Shown: positions 26,101-46,741, numbered from the stretch's first letter. The stretch is 61,965 nt of DNA from Saccoglossus kowalevskii (GCF_000003605.2 NW_003107089.1:954050-1016014); one strand, 5' to 3'. The notes: a model not told the origin generated them from the letters alone. Numbers and translations are program-made.

Positions 26101-28591
26101 TCATCAAAAAAATAGCAATTTAACGAGCATGAGTATTAATTTTCAGCGGGATGTGAGTTTTAATGTTTCTCTCGCATTTTCTCCTCCTTTCATTCTTCCC
26201 TTTCGCCGAATGCAATATTCGACGACAATGTCGATTTCATACCCATATGCACTGCCATACAGCCTGCTGATTTCGAGTCCTGTAAATGCAAATAGCGGTG
26301 ATAGAACTTCATGCCACAGTAGATCGCATACATTTTACGATGAAAAAAAATCAAAAAGTGGTTCTACAGCTCTATTATGCTAATGTGGTACGCCGTGATG
26401 GTTTTTCGCAATAGCTATAATGAATCCCGCAATATTCGCTCGTCTTTTTTTGCAAATATTTCACTGGCGAGGTATGGATATGGCTAACATACCGTTAATG
26501 ACTACTTCAAATAGCGTTGGTGATATTCTCGCACACAATAAGAAACACTGCGTTTTTAACACAATGGAAGTTGATCTGACAATATCATTGAATCATATGG
26601 CGGAGTAAAAGGTGATTAAAAAGATGGTTTCAAAAACCGCAAGTCTCGTTGCATCGACACCACTGCGCTTTGTTCCGCATTTCGACATCGAAAGCTCCGT
26701 GTAAACAAAAAACAGTGACACGCACAATTTGCTGTGTATGTTAATTGCAGAAAATAAGCGATTTTCTGGTTAAGCGTGGTTTACAGACGGTGAAATGGAC
26801 ATACAGCTGACCAATTTATAAAATCGATTGGTAAAATTATCCAGAAAGCGATGTGAGGGAAGATAGGCTCTTTCAACTTTCCGTGTCAGCCGCACATATG
26901 GCGACTGACTAGGATACGAATTACTTTCTAAATTGTCTCGCTATAAGTGCAAAGAGGGGAAAAGTCACCTTCCTCTCCACTCCAATGACGCCAAAAAGTA
27001 AATATGGAAAACAAGAAAATTGCAATTTCCCCATTTTTCGGTCATATTAATTTTGTTGCTTCTACAATTACGGCGATCGTTGAATGGAGTGTAACTCTGT
27101 CGACTCAGTCATCGTTAACCATTTTCCACACATGCTGTTGCGAGAGGTAGTACATATTATTTAAATGACGTACAATTTGTCGATGGATGGGGGTAGTATT
27201 ACGCATACTCACTCTCTATTTTGCATGGCTCGTTTCAAAAATGTCGTTTAAAGGTATTTTGAAGTAGTAATCTTGGCGGAACGTGTTCGGAAAATACAAT
27301 CAATGAAGGTGGCCGCATTTGTATGTACTGGCTGTGGTGTTGGCCATTATTCTAGCAGAGTTTGATTTATTTCTGCAGTGTAATAAAAATGGACACAGAG
27401 GGCTTTCACTAGAGATGCAGTTACACGTGCAGTCTGGCGTGCAACTGTCAGCGACTGAGTTTCCTATTTTGCAGACACCCGAAAATTCAACAACATCGTC
27501 TGATCATATAGTGGGGAATCTGGTTTATACGATGTGGCCCGACTAGATTGGAGGTGAACACCATCAATGTATATAGGGAGACTTCTTGGCTTTCAGAATC
27601 TCACCCGGGTGACTTGTATACGCTATCTGCGCAAGGTTACGTGTACATTTCTATCAAAGATTGGCCTTTAGCCTGTAGGAGTATCTGACCCGAAAACACA
27701 CCGGTCAGCGGATGAACACGATTTTTTTTAAAGAAAAGCTTTTTATATCAATGAGCAGCATAGGTTAAAATAGATTGGTGAAAACAACTTTCATTATTAA
27801 ATATGTACACGCATTGAATTGGGGATATTGTATTAACCTTGATTTAATTGCAGATATTTTCCAGTCCAACACGTGGGAGCTACTGAGGATAGACTCAGCC
27901 AACTTGTTTTGTTTTTCTGTTGAAAGGATAGGAAATTCATTAGGTATCCGTGATCTGTCAAACAAGTATGGGTATATATCAATGGAATGATTACCAAAAT
28001 TACGGGGAGGGCTCCATTCTAGCTTTCGGCGAAGTCTGGTTTTGATTGTGATTATTGGTAGAACGTATTCAGAGCACGTAGTCCAGGGCAACTTCAATGG
28101 TTTGATAGCGAATCTAAGGTCCCCGTTATGTTTTCTTAATATAGAAGAACAAAACCGATCTTTAACCTGTGAGATGAAACGTACTATAAATGTTGGACAG
28201 ATTCATATTATTCCAAGACAAGGGGGAGAAGGGAAAACGTCAACATCGCTTGAAAACATGGCTGTAACACAGTGTAACACAACACTCACCAACAGTTTCA
28301 ACAAAATGCAAGCCTTGACTCGAAATGATGGCGGTATATGCCAGTTTTGATGTGACCCCGTAGGGGCGCAACGTTAGAAGCGGATGAATAAATGTACACG
28401 GCTAGGGAAAATTTATCTACGGTTGCCATCATGCAAATCACGAGAAATGCGCGATCATAAATATTGCAAAAACTGCTGTCTTCTCTATTTCGCATTCAAT
28501 TTTCGGAGTATAATTGTTGTATAAAACATACCGCAGACTAAAATCAGAGCAGTAATTTAAAATCTGTTCCAGTCAAATAGTCGACTATATG
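23102..28591. other. Gene-free stretch after the assembly gap
   Basis: No recognisable gene. A short (GTT)n lies near 23878. ATGCAAAT octamers lie near 26285 and 28432. Open frames reach about 110 codons, with no domain. Confidence 0.6.
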
Positions 28592-28660
28592 CATTATTAT
28601 TATTGTTAATATTATTAGTAGTATTAGAAATTATAATAATAATAATTAATAATAATAATA

Positions 28661-28739
<79 letters not shown>
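28592..28739. repeat. (TTA)n/(TAA)n microsatellite, inverted
   Basis: An ATT/AAT-rich stretch begins with imperfect units, switches to (TAA)n near 28631-28660 and then to a pure (TTA)n run from about 28660 to 28739. The opposite-phase blocks can pair as a foldback. Confidence 0.95.
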
Positions 28740-31700
28740 GAACAGTTGCACGATCATAAACCACTGACTGAGTAATCGCTTGGGCATTTGGGCAAACAAA
28801 ACAGATCTTACTGAAAATTAATTTTATAATGACAATTGTTTAAAATTTTGTTTTTATTTGCATCCTTATCTCGGTTTTTTAAGATTTTGGGAGGATAGCA
28901 ACGAAGGAATGATAATCCCTATAAGTTCATTTTAATGGGAATAAATAAAATGGAATTTTGTTTGTTTATGGATATTTAATCACGCGAAGGTGAGAAATGG
29001 TTTGACTAATTCGAGATTCAATTTGGAGATTTCTTTGAAGAAGATTTTTAAGTTGCTTGTTCGTCTTCATTATATTCGGCATTCAATGTATACCCTGCCA
29101 GGTAGCTAAATGTAGAACACAGCCACGGCAACCGGAAAGACGGAGATAAAATGAGCTGCTACAGAGGTACTTACTGAGAAATGATGTAATTAAAATCGAT
29201 AATTAACAACGAGGAATAAAATACAATTATCAGACCTCGATCAGAACGACTCCTTGTACTCAAGAACGCTGTGGGACTGACAGAGCATCCACAGCGATCA
29301 ACAGAGGATCGGCTGTGTGCCAAGCGTTTATCACAAACTCCTACGTTTACTTAGCAATGTCGTGGACAAATAAAGATGACTCGACTCAGACAGTCAGTCA
29401 GACAGGCTGACAGGCCATCAATGGATCAGCCTGAAGTGCGCTATTCAATCTATCGTTCGTTACATTCGGTACACGATTCACTGCTAAATCGCTCGCTTGA
29501 AATCTACCTGTTATGCCCAAGTTTATATTGCCTTCATTTCAAAGTAGATTATACATAATGCTTTATTCGGGTAAAAAAAGCATTTTTGTTCTATTTTTTT
29601 AATTCCTTATTAATACGAAAAGACGAATCAAAATATCGTAATTAGTACAGTGTTGAAGCGTGAGAACAGCGTATGCTCCACGCAACTGTACACCTACCGT
29701 CTTACGCTTTGTACACAGTAGTGTGTGTTTTTTGTAAACTCACGTCGAATCGTGAAAAGTGGGTCTCACTTCTGCTTCTCTGCATAGAAGAGGTGACAGA
29801 AGAACGAGACAGCTCCCTGTTTATTAAGTCCCCAGGTCTTGGTTCGACATGGGTGCTTCGCGTATGTAACATCTTTCGAATTAACGTGTCTTTGAGTCTG
29901 TCTGTCATAGTTTGAGTCTGTTTCGGGGGAGGCGAGAGGAGGTACATGCTGAGGATGGTGGGGGCATTTACCTAATTGGATTTCGTCTGTTTGTTTGTTT
30001 TGTGAAACAGTTGATACAGATTTAATAGTCTTAACAATACTTATTTACTCTTTAATTTTGGACCTATTGCCCTTATATGGCCAAGCTCATCAGACTCATT
30101 GAACCACTATATAACTCCAACACAGCGGCGTTAGTCAGTCGTTTAGACTGAAATGACCACGATCAGTCGCTCCAGCGTTTTACGCCGTCCACTGAAACAC
30201 CTCTGCACCATCAAGACAACGTATTGTTAGTATCATCGTCTTTCATGCGATTTCTCAGTCTGAAAGGCAGTGAATCAAAGCCGTACGTTTCCGCTTCACC
30301 TGAGACAGACACCGTACTTTTCTTAAGCTGACGTAAACACCCAAAATGCCCTCTTTCCGTGTTTCTAATTTACCCTGCAATTTGACCGGCTTTCGTATTT
30401 AAAAAAAAGTCGTCTCTATCATTGTGGTCACACAAGGCAGAATATTAACACCGCCGAATATTAAGTTTGCTGCTTAGGCGAGGCATCAACAACTTGAACG
30501 AGCTCTGATAAACATGGCGTCAAAATGGTGATGTTCCACCAAACGTTCAAGTTGGTCACCTATAATGCAATGTACAACGTAAGGCTTTCTGAGTGTCACA
30601 ACTGATCTGCTCACAGTTCCATTCAGTGACAGTTTTCTCTGGTGCTTTACATCGATGTCTCGCTGTACTACAGTTCTCACAGTGTTCCGTCGCCACCAAC
30701 GGCCCCTTTCTCAAAATTACAGTGACGTTTGCGGTCGCAACTCTGTGGTTACAACCCCGCATTTCATATTTGTAGAGTGCCATATTTTTACCTAATTAGA
30801 GAAACCGCAAATTGATTAAAAAGTAAAATGGGAACTATGTGATCTAGTTTACTGGCAATACCGGGTAGTTTGGAACATTACCAGCAAGATTTGGCAGGGA
30901 ACGTCCGTGAATGAGAAGTGTGCCATCGCCCGCAATAGTTTATACTGAAGACAAAGGACGAGACTGTCGTTAGGCCGGGTATCCAAATTCACACATTTTA
31001 ATAATCTATGTTTGTCGTAAATAGATTTTGGAATGATATCAACATAGGTGTTGCTGAGTGTCAAATCGAATATTGTTTTGTAGTCTCGCCGGAGCGGGTG
31101 TCGATTGTCCTTTACATAGACGTTATGAACTTGCGAATGTTTGAAGCCACGAGGCCATCTCGCTACTTTGTTTACTGGTTTTAATTCGCACATATTACTG
31201 CCTACTACCGACACGGCGCCTCGCGTCATCGCACTATATGGGCAGGCACTCGATTCGAAGTGGGCTCAGCATACCTTCCTCTTTAATCCCGAAATTTGGA
31301 AACTCTACCAGGCCAACAGTTGTAAATGGTCTACATATTTGTCATTCACTGCGAATTCGAGAACCCGATTACACCTTGACACACGCTTTCAGCTCTGGCT
31401 CGTAACAACACAAAATACCCCTGGATTGTAAAATCCTTTTGAGTTCGGGAGACAACTTTGCATATCAATATCGGCGCAGGGGAGGTTTTATCAGCCGTCT
31501 GAGTCACTCGAAATACTATAGCATTGACATATACACGTGTAATATACCCGGTTTACAATGGTCAAGTTTTATTTTTGTATACAAGTGACGACCCAGGCCG
31601 ATCATATACTTCAGTTACATCTCATTCTACACAAAACTTCATCACGTACGTTAAGCAGTGGAATATCAACACATGCATTTCATTTTTTTATAAAAAAAAC

Positions 31701-32060
31701 AAAAAAAAACGAAAACCAGCAATTTTATTCAGACCGTATATAACAAGAAAACAACGGCGGAACATACCATCTGGCAGGTGCAAAAAGCTAAAATTAGGGT
31801 CCCGGTGTTTTGAAGTATAATTACCACCAAAAATACAAAAGTCAGGGTATGCAACTTTTTTTATTGTTCTTATATTCCCTAAATAACAATGAACAAGTCC
31901 GCTGCATAAATCCTCTATGTAACACAACTCCCCGCACACGCGTAAAACGCGGATAGGTATCTCACTGTTCCACCTACTACCGCGAAATACAGGAAATCGT
32001 GTTGAGTAAAATAATCTATTTTATTGATTATCACAGGCTTTATCGGGAAGCACTAAATTC

Positions 32061-32096
32061 TCTCTCTATATATATGTGTGTGTGTGTGTTTTTTTT
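32061..32096. repeat. Compound (CT)n(AT)n(GT)n(T)n tract
   Basis: Four simple-sequence motifs follow one another without spacer. Confidence 0.85.
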
Positions 32097-32361
32097 AAAT
32101 TTAGTTCATGTGGCTTCTGTTTAACTCTTTTATCCATACACAATATAGTTATCATCAACGCACGCGGCACGTGCATGATAACTGTGCTAAACTTGACAGT
32201 ACCACAACGAAAAAAAAAATCATGCATTACGCACAATAATATAACATTGTGCAAATAGAAATATAAGATTTAATCGTCGCATTCCTCCGGGCCTAGCGTG
32301 TCCCGCGTTGCTTTCTGATCCTAAAACATATAGTAACAAACGTTGACAGCCGGCGATTCCG

Positions 32362-32372
32362 CCGCCATCTTG
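32362..32372 (-). promoter_or_regulatory. YY1 site (CCGCCATCTTG)
   Basis: Exact YY1 consensus CAAGATGGCGG on the minus strand. YY1 sites of this full form are often within the first bases of a transcript, but no coding region follows that I can recognise. Confidence 0.35.
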
Positions 32373-34919
32373 TAATTTGCAAACAACCGTGCTCTTTGGA
32401 CGCAATGATGAGTGTGTGTTTTTTTTCAACGAAATCTGCCAAATGGATAACAGCTCATGAAGCCCGGGTGACTGTCGTGGTAGCGATTGAATAATGTATC
32501 CTACAATAGCATGAGCAGTGGCTTGGCAAATTTACAGAAAATTGTAACTGGAGGATCGCGATGAGTGATTCAAAAGCTAAGAAGTGAAGAAGAGTAACAC
32601 AGATGCGGAAATAAATATAAATTGATTAGGATGGGAGAACAGGCATTTTTTTATTTTAAACATATTTTTTTTAAACACAAATTTCTGCATCAGCCCAGGA
32701 ACTGCCCCCCCCCCCGCAACGATAAACTGAGGGTACAAGTAAGGAGGCCTCTCCAGGTGTGGAGCATCGCAGTTCAGACAGTCGGCATTTTTCGTTTAGA
32801 ACCGGCAATAGTATTATATTCAAAGGTTTTATTTTGATATATGCTCCATTCGCGACGTCTCGGTGCGAAATCGATTCCAAATGTTCAAACTGACGGGGAA
32901 TGGACCCGCTAAGGTCGTGTGCAAGTTCACCGACCATCCATCATGATTCAAGCGTGTACTACGGTGTATGTATTATTAACGTGACGCCGAGCCAGATGGT
33001 CGCTGTACAGACTCGGTGTGCGTGTGAGTTCAAATCACAGACCATTTCTCACTTAATAGTTGGTCAACTCTATAAAATAGCACGTAATAGATGTTTTATG
33101 AATATACTCCTTCCCCTAATGAAATTAGGAAGTTGTTGATGGGTTTAGCCACTCCACCATTTTCACACCTTCCCTCGACACGTGGGAATAAAGGCATTCA
33201 ATTCAGAGAATTATAACTTAGCACACACCACACTTTTTACAAGTTATAGAGTTGCATTACCAACCGAAATGCAAAACGTGGCACAGAATCGTAAAAGCGT
33301 TTTCATGTATGCCCACGATTTTTTTTATTTATACGGTGTGATTCGTACTGCGAACATGCAACCCCTCGTTTTCATCACTAGCTTGTCGTGTCATCATTAA
33401 GAGGCAAATGACAAATGGCTAAACTCCGACAAAAGGCTGTCCCGCTCTATCGCCTAGGTGTAGACGAGAGGTGAAAGGTGGCCAGTCCCGCCATGCCGTC
33501 CACAAATAACTTAGGCGAGAAGGAAGCAACGACGGTGATTGAAAAGAATACACGGCCAAATGTAGCTACTTTTAAAAGGGTGAACTTCGTGAAGCAGGGT
33601 CGCGAGTGGGGTTAACGTTACATCGTAATGGGTTGAACATTGACACGACCCTTGCCAATAACAGAGCATACCCCGTCAGCCTGTGTGACTTGTTAGTTAT
33701 ATGTATATATATCCAATACGCTACTTTCCCAATAAAACGGAAACGTTCTGCTTTGGGCGAAAAAAACGAGTCAATTATAGAGTCCCCGCTGGTCTCAGTC
33801 GTCTCTCAAAGCTAGTTCTTCATTTCCCTGCCCTGAGAGGATTTCCACATTAGCATCTTGTCCCACCAAAAACGGACGTTTCATCACAGTGACAGAAGAG
33901 TGCTCGTAAACAAGCTTTGTCATTATGAGGTAAATTTGTTTATATATTCGAAAACAAGAGGGTCAGTCAGTGATTGGGGTTCAAATTAGTACTGGCTTAA
34001 TATATATGCAATCTTTTAAGAGCATTCAGTTGGAGTGTGGGAATTTGCACGACTAAACAACACATGAACAATTGCGCAACTCTGCCAAACAAAAATAATG
34101 TATGCGGAGTCTAACAATGGAACTGCTACCGAGCTTAGCAAAATCGCCTGGGGCATCACCTGACCCTTCTGTCTAATCTGCATTTGGGTCGGACTCTCCA
34201 TTGCGTGAATGCCTGTAACGCAGTGTCCGGGGTATTTGTTTTGGCCCTATATCAAACCAACACAGTGCTTTAGAGTGGAGTCTTTAAAGTCAAATGAAAG
34301 GGGAGCAATCCAACTTTTGTGAAGGATTGCTGCACCCCATCCATCTCAATTACCTTAGCCCAGGCCCGCAATAAAGTAAACGTGATCGAAATTAAAATCA
34401 GTCTCCCTCTCTTTCTCCCTCTCTCTTTCTCCCCTCTCTCCTTAGAAGCAAGATTTTCAAACCGCAATTTTAGTGTTCTACTGGATCCGGGTTATCATTT
34501 GAAAACAATCATGTTTTGATATGTCAAACAAGCGTCCAAAGCCGAACTAATCTCCGATCTTTGGTTGCATTGAAGCATTGGTGGGGGCTAAAAGGGTGAT
34601 GACCCACATGGTTCCACAAATGACCTTGGAGGAAAGAAAAGGAGAACACTCGACCAAAGCAGACTGTTCTGAAAGAATCAAGACAATGGCGGAGATCAAT
34701 AACTCTTGGAAGGTACTCTTAATTTTCAACAACGTAGGTACACTCGTGGAATAGCTAATTTCCAACATATTAATTTAAGCATATCTTTATTAAACGCTTT
34801 AACGATGCATACCCAAGCTACACGTGTTTTAAAGTAATGTCAGTATACATGGGGGAGGAGGATGCCTCTGTAATATTCCTTGACATCTAAAATACACATG
34901 ATGGGGAGGGTGGTATAAA

Positions 34920-34950
34920 AAATAAATAATAATAATAATAAATAATTTAA
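34920..34950. repeat. (AAT)n tract
   Basis: Short AAT/AAAT run downstream of the receptor gene, inside the candidate 3' UTR. A similar (AAT)n lies near 35834-35850. Confidence 0.7.
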
Positions 34951-35110
34951 TAATTAACAAACAGCGACAACATCGAGTTTTAATTTTATACACATCTGTT
35001 TAATTGAGGCAAAAAGTGTGTCTTGGACACGGTAGCTAGGCATAGCTTTATGCAAATATAGTTATCAACGAATAGCATGAACACGCAAGTCTGAAATCAA
35101 CATGTAGGAC

Positions 35111-35120
35111 CCATATATGG
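35111..35120. promoter_or_regulatory. CArG-type palindrome CCATATATGG
   Basis: This is a perfect CC(A/T)6GG palindrome in the region just downstream of the receptor gene. Others are at 41549-41558 and 30071-30080, both CCTTATATGG. A handful are expected by chance in a window of this size and composition, so only the promoter-proximal one carries weight. Confidence 0.25.
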
Positions 35121-36041
35121 GCAGTCACGCATCATGTGTCCAACACAATCGTAATCCATGGAAATATATGAACATAAATGGATTAATAATATTATTATCA
35201 TTATTTTAATAATTTTTGATTTACTTTTTCTACTCTCTTAAACTGGCTCAAAGCCTCCGCGTCAACCACGGACATAGTGGTTGCTTGGTTCCTCCTCTCT
35301 TTTTTTTTTAGTTTTTGTTTACATTTTTTTGTTTATATGTCTTACTCGTTGTGATACGACAATGCATTGTGTAGTACATCTAAGAAATGTCATTATCAAA
35401 AAAAAAAAGGCTCGGAAATAAAGTGACGTTTTTTGTGTTGTTTCTCATGAATAAAACACACCGGTTTTGAACCTGGTATAAAAGACGAAAAGAACACCGA
35501 AATCACATTTCAACATTACCCTACAGCCACCTACATTCAAAAAACACTAAGAAATGCACTACCATAAACATGATACGTAATATCTCCGCTTTCGAAACAA
35601 ACAGTGTTAAAAAAATCTGTGTTATTATCCAGGTGTATTTTGAAGAAGTCGGCATAAAATATTGTTTGCTTTATGTTTTGATTCTTCAATAGAAAAAATA
35701 ATAGAACTTTCATTTTTTGTTTCTGCTCTGAGCATTTTTTTTCTTTTTTCAACATATAGAACGTTTTTTCTACATTGAACACAATGGTACACTAATAAAA
35801 TTCGCCATTCCAGACTTTTTCAAGTCCAAAAATATAATAATAATAATAATTTTTCTTTCCTTTTTAAAAAAAAAGTGTCACATATGCTTCTTTACAAGTT
35901 ACAAAAGAAAGCATACAAAACTAACTTCTCATGGTGTTTTAAAAGAAAGACTTGTTGTTACATTTGTTGTCATTTGTTGTATTCTCCTGCGTTCGGTAAC
36001 AGGGTTGGTAATTGGAATTCGTTAAAAAGTTCTGTTCTTTC

Positions 36042-41830
<5,789 letters not shown>

Positions 41831-42315
41831 GTGTGAAAAATGGGAGGATGATGACGATAAGTTATACATATGATAAATCATAGGACTGTATACAGAAAGC
41901 GAATGGAGGATCGCGACGGATCGAGACGAGTGTTTGATTTCGTCTTGTACTACGCAAGACGTACACAGTGTTATATACGGAACGACGGTTAGCGATAGAA
42001 CCGACTCATCGTTCCACGCAACGTATGGTTCAGTGTTTAAATTTATTTTCAGTATATGTATATATATTTATATATTTGATAATTTTTCTTGTTGTTGACT
42101 TGGTTTTTTTTTAAGGTGGAACCTTTGTGATTACTCTCCAGCTGTCGTTGGTTGCGATATTCAATATTATTACAAGCCCGAACTCGGCAGGAAACATACT
42201 TGCATCCATGTCCCGTACGCGCAACTATGCCTGGCAATTAAAGTTCAAATCCGACTTAACGAGTACATAACACGTAAATAGCATTAATGATTATGTAACA
42301 GCGCACGTTTGGAGT

Positions 42316-42331
42316 TGACCTTAGACGACCT
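42316..42331 (-). promoter_or_regulatory. Near-perfect DR4 upstream of the COUP-TF gene
   Basis: On the minus strand it reads AGGTCG, TCTA, AGGTCA: two half-sites in direct orientation with a 4-base spacer and one mismatch. It sits about 1.2 kb upstream of the start codon, on the promoter side of the gene. Confidence 0.4.
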
Positions 42332-45300
42332 TCGGGTGGCAATAACTAAACAAAATTCGAAGACGTTGAGCTGCAGTCGATGTTTATATTGAGGCTGAGC
42401 ATAACGGTAACCATTTTGAAGTAGTCCTGCCCTTTGCCACCGGGGAATTATAGACCTCGTAATGTGTATAGAAAAAGTGAGCGAATGGGGTACAAATGTC
42501 ACTGTCATTACACAAATCAAGCCCACACTCGTTAAATCTGAGAACCGTGATCGCCGCAAAATTAACCATAACATGTTGTTGTGATTTTTTAAAAATAAAA
42601 TACAGTGCAGGCGCGTGTGGTTGGCGAAACAGTTTTTTCCACTCCGTTCTCTGTTATGCGTCCTATTTTCCTATTTACTATGTTTCATACAATCGCGTTC
42701 TCGCTAGAGAAAAATGTAGCGCAAATGACGTGGTTAGAGGGCAGAGTCTGTGAACGCAGGGTGTCCATGATATGAGAGGTAGTAGGGCAACATGGGCCAA
42801 ATGGCAGACGCCGAGAAGATAAATCGAACCAAGACACTGACAAACAAAGCCGTTCTAGCAATCATTGTACTGGGGGCGGGGACTGCCGACCCAAAGGTTT
42901 CGAACTACTTTACTCGTTCGCCCCATGTGCACTGATAAGGGCACTACAGCAAGCGTCGTCCCTCCCTCCGTGAAAAATATGCCTTTCTTCCAACAAAAAA
43001 CAACTCGGGGAGATGGTTGCGTTTACAATCTCGGAGTTCGAATACTTATACTAATTTACCTAATGTATATTGCGGATATATTGTATGCATTTGAATACGC
43101 GAGAACGAATTATTCACTTTCAGTTCATAACCGGCAAAGATTCAAAACTTTACTGGCCATTACGAAATATACACATGCACATTCGTCAATCAGCGCTTGA
43201 TGTGAGTTTTAAAGAGTTCTTTTTTTAAAATTGAACGGCGTTACAGCTAGCGTGCGAGGAGCACACTTAAAGACGGGAAAAAATCCCACTGTAAGCCGCC
43301 CGCTCTATTGTATTTTTCTTAAAGTTCTGCATAACCACACCAAGTCAAAACAAATGCCTGTCCACAAGGGTCTCTGCCTCTCTTAAGAATACCTGACAAA
43401 AGAGACCATTTTCAAAGGGCCAGACAGTATTGTTCGTTTATAATGTAAACATCGAGCACAATAAATCGGTGCTGCCCATAGGTACAAGCTATGCATACAT
43501 ATCGTCTGCCAGGGTTGTGAGGTGTTTGTGTTCTGACCCACAGTACAGCAAATCCATGACCCAGCCCGTTATTTTTCCCCGACCATTTTTTGTTAATATT
43601 ATTATTTTTTTTAAAAATGTGCTTTTCGAGGTTTCCGTACAACAGCTATACCCACAAAGATATTAGCGAATCCAGACAAAATGATCAAGCGCGTGAAACA
43701 AGAGAGGTCGCCACCCCGTGTCAAATTGCCTCCAAACTAACACGGACAGGATTCGGTTTCAGGGTCTGAATTTCGGTCAGAGATAAAGACTTTTTTTTCT
43801 TTTCTGTGAGTACAAGTATATACAACACGAAACGGTTGAAAAGTCTTTACCCTTTGGCATAATAGATCAAGAACTACTAACGACCATTGACCTATTGCTT
43901 TAACCCAAACTGATTTCCTATACGATATCAAAGCCAAACCAATCACGGATATTGCCGTGTGTTTGGCGGAAATGCACTCCTCCTCCTCGTCATATCTCCT
44001 CAGGGCCACCGCACTGATGTATGTAGCAGTTGCCATCGAAATTACCATCCCCGGGTATTTTCCGAGCGACGCTGGAATAACACAATGCCGGGTGTTAATA
44101 CGTAAGAAAAATGGATAATACTAGCAGTTTTCAATTACGACCAGCCCGCGGTAAAACACCACTGAACGAAATTACATGTAACACACCACCACCGCTATGC
44201 ACCGCTGCTCGTTGTCGTCAAAATAGCGCCCTCTACAGGCACACCATTGTTCCTACAAACGGCACGCGAATCGGCTTTCAGGGGGGGACATAACACGACA
44301 AAGGTCAGGGTTAAAGTGGCAGACTACGTTACAAATACAAACACAACAACAAGTACAAGAGGACCTGCTGTGACCCGGAACGACCCCTGCTGTAATCGGT
44401 GTGAACACCGGACAATACCTGCTGAGTTGACGTGCCAATAAAAACTGTTAGCTTATAAAACAAAGTCGCTTAAAGTGCCCAAGTAAACAAGTTACGCAAC
44501 CGGTCTTTGTTTTGAAGGAGTGGGCGTAGCTCCGTTCACAGCTAATAGTGTTAATGCCTTGTTTATTTTTGTTAGTAATTAAATAGATATCTTTATGTAC
44601 AACCGCAAGTGACGGTGTAACACGCCGGTGAGCGCGGACCAGCGGTAAGCCATTGTATAGGAAAATGGTCGTTGTAATGTTTAACATATACGGGCGGGGG
44701 AGGGGCACTTGAATAAGAAAAAAATACAGCGTATGTTTTTATAGTCCCAGTACGCCACAGAAAGCCGGGATTTTGTAAGTCTGACTGCACGCAACAGATC
44801 ATATATCATAATAAGAGCAACGGACTCGAAGTTTTAACATCTCTCTTAATATGTTAGTATTGACTAAACGCTTTTTTCACCTTTCAATTGCAATGTTCGA
44901 CTATACTTCGAGAAACAGTGACAGGCAAAAGGAGACCCCTTCCAATTCACGACACATTTACAATATCATTGATATCTTTGCGTAATCCACATTAGCGTGA
45001 ATGTCACGGCATTTCTCTTTTCTTCCCGATTTTTTCACTTTTTTCCAGGTCTTCATTTGGTAGCACACGTTCTATAAATAACACATTGCTATGTACTGAA
45101 CGTACCAACGTTTAATTGTTCCGATGGGGCGATTTTCATTCCGGTTTTAGTGACGATCCAACCTCTTGTCCTCAGCTTAAGCAGCCTGACACGACAGTGT
45201 CGAAATTCGCCAGATATATCTAATCTATACCGGGGAATACGGTGTCTACTATTGTGATAGCACAATTGCTTAGTACGCAAATATGATCCATATCGGGATG

Positions 45301-46741
45301 ACCATACATACCCCACCAATTAACACCAATACAGACCAGATGTGCCCCAGAGGGACAATTGTGTCTTAGCATGTGACTGCCCTTCTTAGATTGGAAAGGT
45401 CTGGCTGTGTGACTCTGGCATTGTGAAGGCTCAGTGGCTTCAGTAAAGAGCAAAAATACACGGCGAGAAGAAAATAAACAGTAATAGAATACTATGCGAC
45501 ATCAATTGCCCCAGGAGAAGCGACAGCCGATATTTCAGATTTTAGTGACAAATAAAAAGCAGACATCTTAAGAAAGGATCGCCTTTACATTGTTTAAATG
45601 TCAATCGGTTCTATTTCATTAAGAGCGAACGTTCGAGTTGCGTGATCTTTGGGGCAAATTAAGTTGAAAATTACATTATTTTATATATATATATATTTGT
45701 TATTATAACTTATTAATAAGGAGTTAAACAGATCACGAGGAGCGAAATCACGAACGGAATCCAGAGAACATGTTGTAACTCGCAAAAATAGAAAGTTGAT
45801 TTTATGTGTATCATTAAGACAAATATAAATATAGAACCCATGATGAATGGTACCGAAACCTGACACATACACTGAATTGAGCAGCGTGTACGGAGATTTC
45901 TCGGCGGACAAATGCATGGAGGTGACGGAATGGTATTTTATTTGCCTAGAATATTCATATTAAAAATGTCTAAGGACAGAATGTACGACATCCATTATGA
46001 ATACTGCGGCTACATATCCTTGTAAACGCCGACAGAAATCTCCACCTCAATGAAATCTTTGATAAGATCAGACTAACATGGTTGGTAATCCCACACAGAA
46101 CTTCCATCATCTTTACACCTGTCCTAATCCCCCAATTCATTGAGGTGTTATTTTTCAAAAAAAAAATACTATGGCGAAGCTTTCTCCCAACAGAAGATGT
46201 GACCACTTTTTAACATCATTAATGGAACATGGTAGACGTTAATAAGAAGATCGGTTAGTAGAGTTTGCTGAATTAAAGATTAAACCGCTATCTCGCCTAG
46301 CTGTCGGCCACATTTAATAACTGAAAATCGAAAGTACTTAACGCCCTGTTTCATAAATTCAAATCGAAAATGCATGACTAAATCCCGATTTAGTGTTTTA
46401 AAATGTAAGATTTTTAGTGATTTGGGGGAAAAATCGCGGCCTGGGGACATCACGGGAAAGTGTGTTCGCGTCTAGAGAGCGCGAAGGCGGTTAAAAAGAA
46501 GCTTCGCCGTGATGAGTACATAGTACTGGCAAAGGTTTTATTATCTTGGGGTCCAACTTGTTATAGCGGGAGATTATTGGATGGGACATACAACACGTGG
46601 ATGTGGCGACAAGCAAAGGTATACTTCTAAGTACTAGTACTGTATATTAATGACAAATATGGCAGGTAATCCGAGTTAGTGGAAAACTGTTAGTTTAACA
46701 GAGTTGAGAAAGTTATTAAATCTATTAGACTCGAAGTGTCG

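Larger units (their letters stand above)
28740..34785. other. Gene-free stretch, proximal downstream flank
   Basis: No recognisable gene. It contains a CArG box at 30071-30080, the YY1 site at 32362, several TGACAG MEIS-like cores near 29275-29410, and a C homopolymer near 32706. The longest open frame (30849-31229, minus) has no recognisable domain. Confidence 0.6.
34786..36041 (-). other. Candidate COUP-TF 3' UTR with poly(A) signal
   Basis: Downstream of the TGA, the first AATAAA hexamer I find on the minus strand is at 34786-34791, which would give a 3' UTR of about 1.25 kb. Weaker ATTAAA hexamers are closer (34946-34951, 34999-35004 and near 35205). The stretch is A/T-rich with runs of A and T and a short (AAT)n, and has no recognisable coding sequence. 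Long A/T-rich 3' UTRs are normal for this family. The true end could be any of these signals. Confidence 0.3.

Noticed and set aside
28592-28739. Possible CRISPR-like or structured array
   Set aside because: It is a plain trinucleotide microsatellite with no spacers.
30071-30080. CArG box CCTTATATGG as a significant regulatory signal
   Set aside because: Three or four CC(W)6GG matches are expected by chance in this window, and only the promoter-proximal one has supporting context.
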